Assembly (NCBI GenBank): GCA_964513205.1
Contig: CAZELP010000020.1
Location: 1-28,524, forward strand
Reading direction: 5' to 3'
Origin: JAGVJT01 sp964513205
GTDB lineage: Bacteria; Pseudomonadota; Gammaproteobacteria; Legionellales; Legionellaceae
DNA length: 28,524 bases
Shown piece by piece: positions 24,401 to 28,524 of the stretch (position 1 is its first letter; each line of letters starts with the position of its first letter). The position numbers and the translations under genes are program-made. Below the pieces are notes generated by a model, which ran no database searches, was not told where the DNA came from, and worked only from the letters and a program-made list of their open reading frames with translations.

Positions 24401-26284
24401 TTATTGTCAAAGCACATCAAATTAGTCGCTGCTTTTAACCATCAACATATTTTTATCGATCCGACACCAGATGTGTTAGCAAGCTTTAAAGAGCGCGAGC
24501 GTTTGTTTCATTTGCCTCGTTCGACTTGGGAAGATTATCGTTCTTCTTTAATTTCCAGTGGAGGTGGTGTTTTCAGTCGTTCTGCAAAAGCGATTCCTGT
24601 TAGCAAAGAAATGAAGCATTTGTTTGGAATCAAATCCTCGATGATTGAGCCAAATGAGCTTATTCGAGTGATTTTACAATCCAAGGTCGATCTTTTATGG
24701 AGTGCAGGAATTGGTACGTTTGTCAAAGCGGAAAAAGAAACTCACATTGAAGTAGGAGATAAGACAAACGATGCAATAAGAATCAATGCTGCTCAACTGA
24801 GAGCTCGTGTCGTTGGAGAAGGCGGTAATCTTGGATTTACACAGCTCGGTCGAGTCGAATATGCTTTGCGTGGCGGGCTAATATACACCGATTTTATTGA
24901 TAACTCTGCTGGAGTGAGTTGTTCTGATAAGGAAGTGAATATTAAGATTCTGTTGCACAACATCATGAAGTCGGGGGGATTGTCTCTTCAGAAAAGAAAC
25001 GAGCTTTTGACTACAATGACAGCTGAAGTATCGGCACTTGTTTTGCGCGATAATTACTTACAAACACGGGCAATTAGTCTGTTAGCGAAACAAGCGCCTA
25101 ATGCAGTGGATTTGCATGTCCGTTATTTGAATACGATAGAGCAAGAAGGCAAACTTGATCGGGCATTGGATTATATTCCTGATGAGAAAGTATTGTTTGA
25201 GCGCAAACAGCAGGGTAAAGGACTGAGTGCGCCAGAAATTTCTGTACTGCTTTCGCAAAGCAAAATTCACCTCAAAGAAAGCATTTTGGCCTCGAATGTG
25301 CTTGAGGATCCTTTTTTAGAGTGCTACTTGGTCACGGCATTTCCAAAACCATTGCAAGACAAGTACGCGAAAGAAATGTTTTCGCATCCTTTGAAACGTG
25401 AAATTATTGCAACAAGATTGAGTAATATGTTGGTGAACGAAGTTGGTTTTACTTTCGTTTATCGCATGCAGGATGAAACAGGTGCGCCGGTTGCATCGAT
25501 TATGCGTGCTTACATCATTGCACGAACGGTGTTACGTATGGAGTCAATTTGGGAGGATATCGAATTACTTGATAATCAAATTGATGCGAAAAAACAGACT
25601 GAGCTGATGATGGTCTGTGTGCGTTTATTGCGTCGAACAACGCGTTGGTTTTTAAGAAGAAAACGTACTCATCTTGATATTTCTGAAACGGTAAGACGTT
25701 ATCAAGAAGGGGTTGCTCAAATTAAAAAAGCAATTCCTAAATGTTTTGGTGAAACGCAGCATCGCTTATATGAAGAGCATTTTGAAAGCTACAAAACAAT
25801 GGGGCTTTCAAATCGTTTGGCGCATGACTTGACAAGTATTCGAGCACTTTTCTCTGCGATGGATATCATTGAAGTGGCGCATGAGCATGAGTTGGATGTG
25901 GTGAAAGTGGCTGAAGTTTACTTTACCATAGGTGAATTTCTCGATTTAGCCTGGATTCGCTCACATGTGATTGCTCATCCGGCCGAAAATCACTGGGAAG
26001 CGCTTTCCAGAGAGGCTTTGCGTGACGATCTGGATTGGCAGCAGCGTCAACTGACATCCGGTATCATCAGCAAGGCGTTGAAGAAAAAAGGACTTCTCAG
26101 TTGTTTTCACGATTGGTCAAATGAACATACGGCACTTATCCAGCGTTGGCAGCATGTTTTGACAAAATTGCGTTCGAGCAATGCGTTGAATTACACCATG
26201 TTTTTTGTCGCAATAAGGGAGCTGTTGGATTTAACTCAAACCACCATGCAAGTTGCGGGTGAAAATGAATATTTAGAGGAGTAA
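21401..26284 (+). CDS. gdhB: NAD-dependent glutamate dehydrogenase, large type
   Basis: Catabolic enzyme converting glutamate to 2-oxoglutarate and ammonia with NAD+, feeding the TCA cycle; fits an organism that lives on amino acids. The 1627 residues match the about 180-kDa GDH class. A long N-terminal regulatory region (about 1-700) contains ACT-like folds. The catalytic core follows (about 800-1180), with ARGGLRWSDRKEDFRTEILG, then MKAQQVKNSVIVPSGAKGGF, and the Rossmann signature GIGDMAGDVFGNGMLLS. A helical C-terminal region completes it. GAGGACGAG stands immediately before the ATG. The cytochrome b561 gene begins four bases after the stop, suggesting one transcript. Confidence 0.96.
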   Translation: MTHKFEEGKETILDSVIACLKTKIKTKSELRLCAEFVRQFYGTVALEDLLIWTPEYLCGAAFHFWNTIRTRKPRETKITIYNPEQMRDGWQTSHTVIEVITDDAPFLVDSLRMTVNRLGLSSHLIIHMGGIRLSRNAKHEIEEIYPKRGEIVPDMLVEAPIFMEIDKQTSTDMLQVLQDTLSKVLVDNRAVVDDWKPMRERIHDSILELDRAPSTLEPAEVEETKLFLKWIEDHHFTFLGVRDYELVQKGHETLLQPIVETGLGVLRASLAGQSSVRNLSNMTPEAQELSLSPHILVMSKTNTRATVHRDAYTDYIGIKRFNAHGQVIGERRIIGLYTSAAYNTNPKHIPFLRHKVALIMQNSLLNPRSHAGKVLLNILETFPRDDLIQATEEELLEMCMGIFHMQERRRIRMFARMDVYHRFVSCLVYVPKERFNTELRHAMQDVLEASFNAQEITFTTYFSESVLARIHYIIRINPQEKAQYDFKAIEKRLIEVGRSWNDDLSYHLLETYDEEDANRLFAKYKTAFSAVYTSSFSPQVAVTDIGYIENLSEKHPLGINFFQHENSSSNCYKIKLYQRDTTLALSDVLPLLENLGLRAISERPYMLKFPDGKEVWIIEFMLVYVHAHTFQLDELRATFEDTFRQLWFGHAENDGFNQLVLAASLTWREVAILRAYAKYFKQIGFIFSQDYIESALYKNASIAKKIATMFDLRFSPKKIENREKAVHLIEQEIIADLDSVTNLDEDKIIRQYLHAIMATLRTNFYQLMSDSQHKNYISIKLDSQRIPGIPKPFPMYEIFVYAPTFEGVHLRCAKVARGGLRWSDRKEDFRTEILGLMKAQQVKNSVIVPSGAKGGFVAKALPVQGSREAILNEGIHCYQQFIRGLLDITDNYQDNILVKPRDVVCYDEDDPYLVVAADKGTATFSDIANSISQEYDFWLGDAFASGGSQGYDHKKMGITAKGAWESVKRHFYEMGIDTQHTDFTVVGIGDMAGDVFGNGMLLSKHIKLVAAFNHQHIFIDPTPDVLASFKERERLFHLPRSTWEDYRSSLISSGGGVFSRSAKAIPVSKEMKHLFGIKSSMIEPNELIRVILQSKVDLLWSAGIGTFVKAEKETHIEVGDKTNDAIRINAAQLRARVVGEGGNLGFTQLGRVEYALRGGLIYTDFIDNSAGVSCSDKEVNIKILLHNIMKSGGLSLQKRNELLTTMTAEVSALVLRDNYLQTRAISLLAKQAPNAVDLHVRYLNTIEQEGKLDRALDYIPDEKVLFERKQQGKGLSAPEISVLLSQSKIHLKESILASNVLEDPFLECYLVTAFPKPLQDKYAKEMFSHPLKREIIATRLSNMLVNEVGFTFVYRMQDETGAPVASIMRAYIIARTVLRMESIWEDIELLDNQIDAKKQTELMMVCVRLLRRTTRWFLRRKRTHLDISETVRRYQEGVAQIKKAIPKCFGETQHRLYEEHFESYKTMGLSNRLAHDLTSIRALFSAMDIIEVAHEHELDVVKVAEVYFTIGEFLDLAWIRSHVIAHPAENHWEALSREALRDDLDWQQRQLTSGIISKALKKKGLLSCFHDWSNEHTALIQRWQHVLTKLRSSNALNYTMFFVAIRELLDLTQTTMQVAGENEYLEE

Positions 26285-26288
26285 AATT

Positions 26289-26813
26289 ATGAGTCATAAG
26301 GATGTGGCGCGTTATCATGTGGTAACAAAAATCTTGCATTGGGTGATTGGATTATTGGTTGCAACTCTTCTGATTGTTGGTTTTTTATTGGAAGATCTTT
26401 CACCCATTGCATATACGTTACACAAGTCGTTTGGTCTGGTTGTTCTGGCGCTTATGTTACTGCGGTTGTGGTGGATTCATCACTCAGGGCGTCCTGATTT
26501 ACCCGCTCAAATGCCCATGTGGGAAAAAGCCTTTTCTCGATTGGTTCAGTACTTGCTTTATTTATCTCTTATGATCATGCCTATGGCAGGTTGGATCATG
26601 TCGACTGCTTCTGGTCATGTTCCTCAATTTTTTGGTTTATTTCCGTTGCCTTTTCCCGGCATTACAGAAAACAAAATGTTAGCCGACTTGATGAAAGAAG
26701 TGCACGAAACATTTGCATGGGTGATTATCGGTTTGTTGTGTTTTCATGTCGCCGGTGCGTTAAAACATCATTTCTGGAATAAGGATGATGTACTCAAAAA
26801 AATGTGGTTTTAA
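26289..26813 (+). CDS. Cytochrome b561 family protein
   Basis: Inner-membrane dihaem cytochrome of 174 residues with four hydrophobic helices (about 13-34, 44-63, 84-106, 139-160). Candidate haem ligands are H17 (ILHWVIG), H45 (TLHKSFG), H139 (VHETFAW) and H153 (LCFHVAG), the spacing expected for the CybB-type family. It moves electrons between quinone and an acceptor, possibly superoxide in some members. GAGGAG lies close before the ATG, overlapping the end of the glutamate dehydrogenase gene. A stem-loop follows 12 bases after its stop. Confidence 0.92.
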   Translation: MSHKDVARYHVVTKILHWVIGLLVATLLIVGFLLEDLSPIAYTLHKSFGLVVLALMLLRLWWIHHSGRPDLPAQMPMWEKAFSRLVQYLLYLSLMIMPMAGWIMSTASGHVPQFFGLFPLPFPGITENKMLADLMKEVHETFAWVIIGLLCFHVAGALKHHFWNKDDVLKKMWF

Positions 26814-26825
26814 TTTTTATTGTAA

Positions 26826-26840
26826 CCCCCTTATAGGGGG
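26826..26840. terminator. GC-rich stem-loop between convergent genes
   Basis: CCCCC (26826-26830) and GGGGG (26836-26840) enclose TTATA. On the + strand it ends the cytochrome gene, though the following bases GGCTGTTTAG lack a long U-run. On the minus strand it is followed by TTACAATAAAAATT. It may serve both convergent genes. Confidence 0.4.
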
Positions 26841-26881
26841 GGCTGTTTAGCAACACGACCCTAACCATAGCTCGAGTTTGA

Positions 26882-28524
26882 CTAAAGACCGTGAGATTGA
26901 GACTCCTGTAGATTTAGCGGCTGGCTTAGATTGAGTAGCGACTGCTCGCGATCTTTAGTTCTCACATGATCAATGATCGTTAATGCGGCCAAATCATTCG
27001 CCGTTGCCCACCCGCCTACCGTCCCATTCGATATGTTTCGCCCGCACCCTTGCCGTGTGCTGCGTGATATTGCAAATGAAAAACCTAAGCCAGAATCTAA
27101 TGAATAGGCATTAGGCGAAAACCAAATATCATTATTCTTCGTACCACAGTTATAAAATTTAAGTTGGCGTTTTAGGTTAGCTGGGTTTGAGGCATCTAAT
27201 AAGTCGTTATTTTGACTTACATTGTAAAAAGAACGCTCGGGATGGGAATATTCATGCGCAATATGAGCGGGTACGTCTCGTTGAGCGTGCCCAACCTCAC
27301 CTATCCAAATTTGTTCAAGTTTATCATAATATGCTTCAGTATCATCCGATTTATTATTGTATTCCGTCACATAATGATTTAATGCATTGATTAATGGCGT
27401 AAAGTCAAAGCCTGCATCTTGATGTTCTATCACGTTACCTTGTTTGTCGGTCTTGGTATAGTGCAAACCTTGAGGTTTGATAGAGGGTTCAAACAGCCAT
27501 CCCCAACACCCTGAATACCTAGCAGATGGCACCAGTTTTTCTATGTCTTGTACGCGCTCAAGAATCAATTGCCTGGTTTCTTCATTGATTCGGATGTATT
27601 TCTCCAACATTCGCTGCATGTGCGAGTCTTTAGCCCAATAGGCGTACTCATAGGCGGTACAGTTAAAGGTTCGACCGGAATAGTCGGTAAAAGGAATGCC
27701 GTCGGTCCTTAGGAGCTTTTGAGCAAGCTCTGGGTCTGTTCGTAACAACTCTTCGGCTTCCTCTTGCTCACCATAAGCCACATGTCGCAAGAATTCGGCA
27801 TCTATTTTAGGTTTAAAGTCCGGACATTCTAATTTAAATTGAGCAAGCAGCTCTTTTGAGAGTGTTTGGTCAGGATAGTTCTGAATATTCTCGTATAAAG
27901 CTTGTAACGTATCATTATCCATTCGGGATAAATCAATCTCGTCAGCTTGAACACATTCATTTTTATGTGGAATGACATGATTCGGTTTATCCACCGTATT
28001 AAAATCTTGAATTGCCGTATCAAGACGACGGTCTCGCCAGCCCATTTGGACGAAGTTTGCAAAATGAACGACCATACAACCTTGATGTGTGGCAAATAGA
28101 CCGGCTTTATTAGCCAACAACATAAACTCATCAAAATACGGAGATTCTTTGATTGATTGCCAACGGGATTGAAATCGCATATTGAGTGTTGGACTTCCTG
28201 TTAATGCGGGCAAGCTTTCTTCAGAAATCTGTGTTGTTAAACCAAAGTGATGGTAATGCCGATTAACGAATGCCATGAGCGCCTCTTCGACCGAAGTGCT
28301 GTGTGCCAAAGCCTCTTTGACGGACTTGCCTAAGATCTCGATAAGTGTCGTATCACTTTTTTCCAATATCTGGCCAAAATCAGCCTTTGTTATCCCGGCC
28401 TCTTGGCAGGCAATATTAAGATTCGCTAAAAAAAACTGTGTGAGGATGCACAATTGCTCTGCATTATTTACGGTGTAAAAAGGCGAGCCTTCAACATCAT
28501 CAAATAGATTGGGAGTGCAATAGT
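26882..28524 (-). CDS. Effector-like protein with ankyrin-like segment, 5' partial
   Basis: The frame stays open to the right edge: upstream of the first possible start (TTG at 28453) it reads YCTPNLFDDVEGSPFYTVNN without a stop, so the true start lies outside the window. The 546 visible residues have no signal peptide or membrane helix. The segment EFLRHVAYGEQEEAEELLRT, followed by TDYSGRTFNCTAYEYAYWAKDSHM, resembles a degenerate ankyrin-like unit (visible residues about 245-315) that I associate with predicted Dot/Icm substrates of Legionella and relatives. The region after it includes CWGWLFEPSIKPQG and a conserved-looking GLGFSFAISRSTRQGCG near the C-terminus. Catalytic function is not evident. 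Confidence 0.8.
   Translation of the reverse strand, partial: YCTPNLFDDVEGSPFYTVNNAEQLCILTQFFLANLNIACQEAGITKADFGQILEKSDTTLIEILGKSVKEALAHSTSVEEALMAFVNRHYHHFGLTTQISEESLPALTGSPTLNMRFQSRWQSIKESPYFDEFMLLANKAGLFATHQGCMVVHFANFVQMGWRDRRLDTAIQDFNTVDKPNHVIPHKNECVQADEIDLSRMDNDTLQALYENIQNYPDQTLSKELLAQFKLECPDFKPKIDAEFLRHVAYGEQEEAEELLRTDPELAQKLLRTDGIPFTDYSGRTFNCTAYEYAYWAKDSHMQRMLEKYIRINEETRQLILERVQDIEKLVPSARYSGCWGWLFEPSIKPQGLHYTKTDKQGNVIEHQDAGFDFTPLINALNHYVTEYNNKSDDTEAYYDKLEQIWIGEVGHAQRDVPAHIAHEYSHPERSFYNVSQNNDLLDASNPANLKRQLKFYNCGTKNNDIWFSPNAYSLDSGLGFSFAISRSTRQGCGRNISNGTVGGWATANDLAALTIIDHVRTKDREQSLLNLSQPLNLQESQSHGL

Noticed and set aside
28451..28453. TTG at 28453 as the start of the right-edge gene
   Set aside because: Twenty-three further in-frame codons of protein-like sequence run to the window edge without a stop, so the start lies outside.

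Overview
The window reads as about 28.5 kb of chromosome from an intracellular gammaproteobacterium of the order Legionellales (Legionella or a close relative such as Berkiella or Aquicella; the sequence alone does not settle the genus). The evidence is an intact enhA-enhB-enhC locus, a letA(gacA)-uvrC pair, the very large NAD-dependent glutamate dehydrogenase, moderate to low GC content, and three large proteins that look like Dot/Icm-type effectors rather than housekeeping proteins. No rRNA, tRNA, CRISPR array or intact insertion sequence was recognised.

Layout. Positions 1-4130 (+) hold two adjacent effector-like genes. The first enters from the left edge and is almost entirely a tandem 33-residue helical repeat. 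The second (1063 aa) has weaker copies of what looks like the same repeat in its middle. Positions 4221-8084 (-) carry mltD, miaE and proS, with miaE and proS practically touching. Positions 8237-11033 (+) carry a small charged PA3496-family protein, then letA overlapping uvrC. Positions 11093-16228 (+) carry enhA-enhB-enhC, which act on or near the peptidoglycan, and a CoA-binding protein. Positions 16235-17271 (-) hold a second, diverged EnhB paralogue overlapping a thioredoxin-like protein.

Positions 17.3-21.36 kb form an accessory patch that is visibly more AT-rich. It contains a perfect hairpin element flanked by 10-bp direct repeats, a nucleoside/guanine-type deaminase, a small HTH protein divergent from an S24-like HTH regulator, a VUT-family (queuosine-precursor-type) transporter overlapping a 171-aa protein of unknown function, a 2H phosphoesterase transcribed towards it, a palindrome-rich gap, and the decayed remains of a HigA-type toxin-antitoxin locus. 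Positions 21401-26813 (+) return to backbone: glutamate dehydrogenase followed after 4 bases by a cytochrome b561. Positions 26882-28524 (-) hold a third effector-like gene that runs off the right edge.

The parts most likely to be undescribed are the regulator/transporter/unknown/2H cassette and the repeat family shared by the two genes at the left edge. The combination of MltD, EnhA, EnhC and two EnhB-like proteins suggests a local concentration of cell-wall and envelope functions relevant to host entry.
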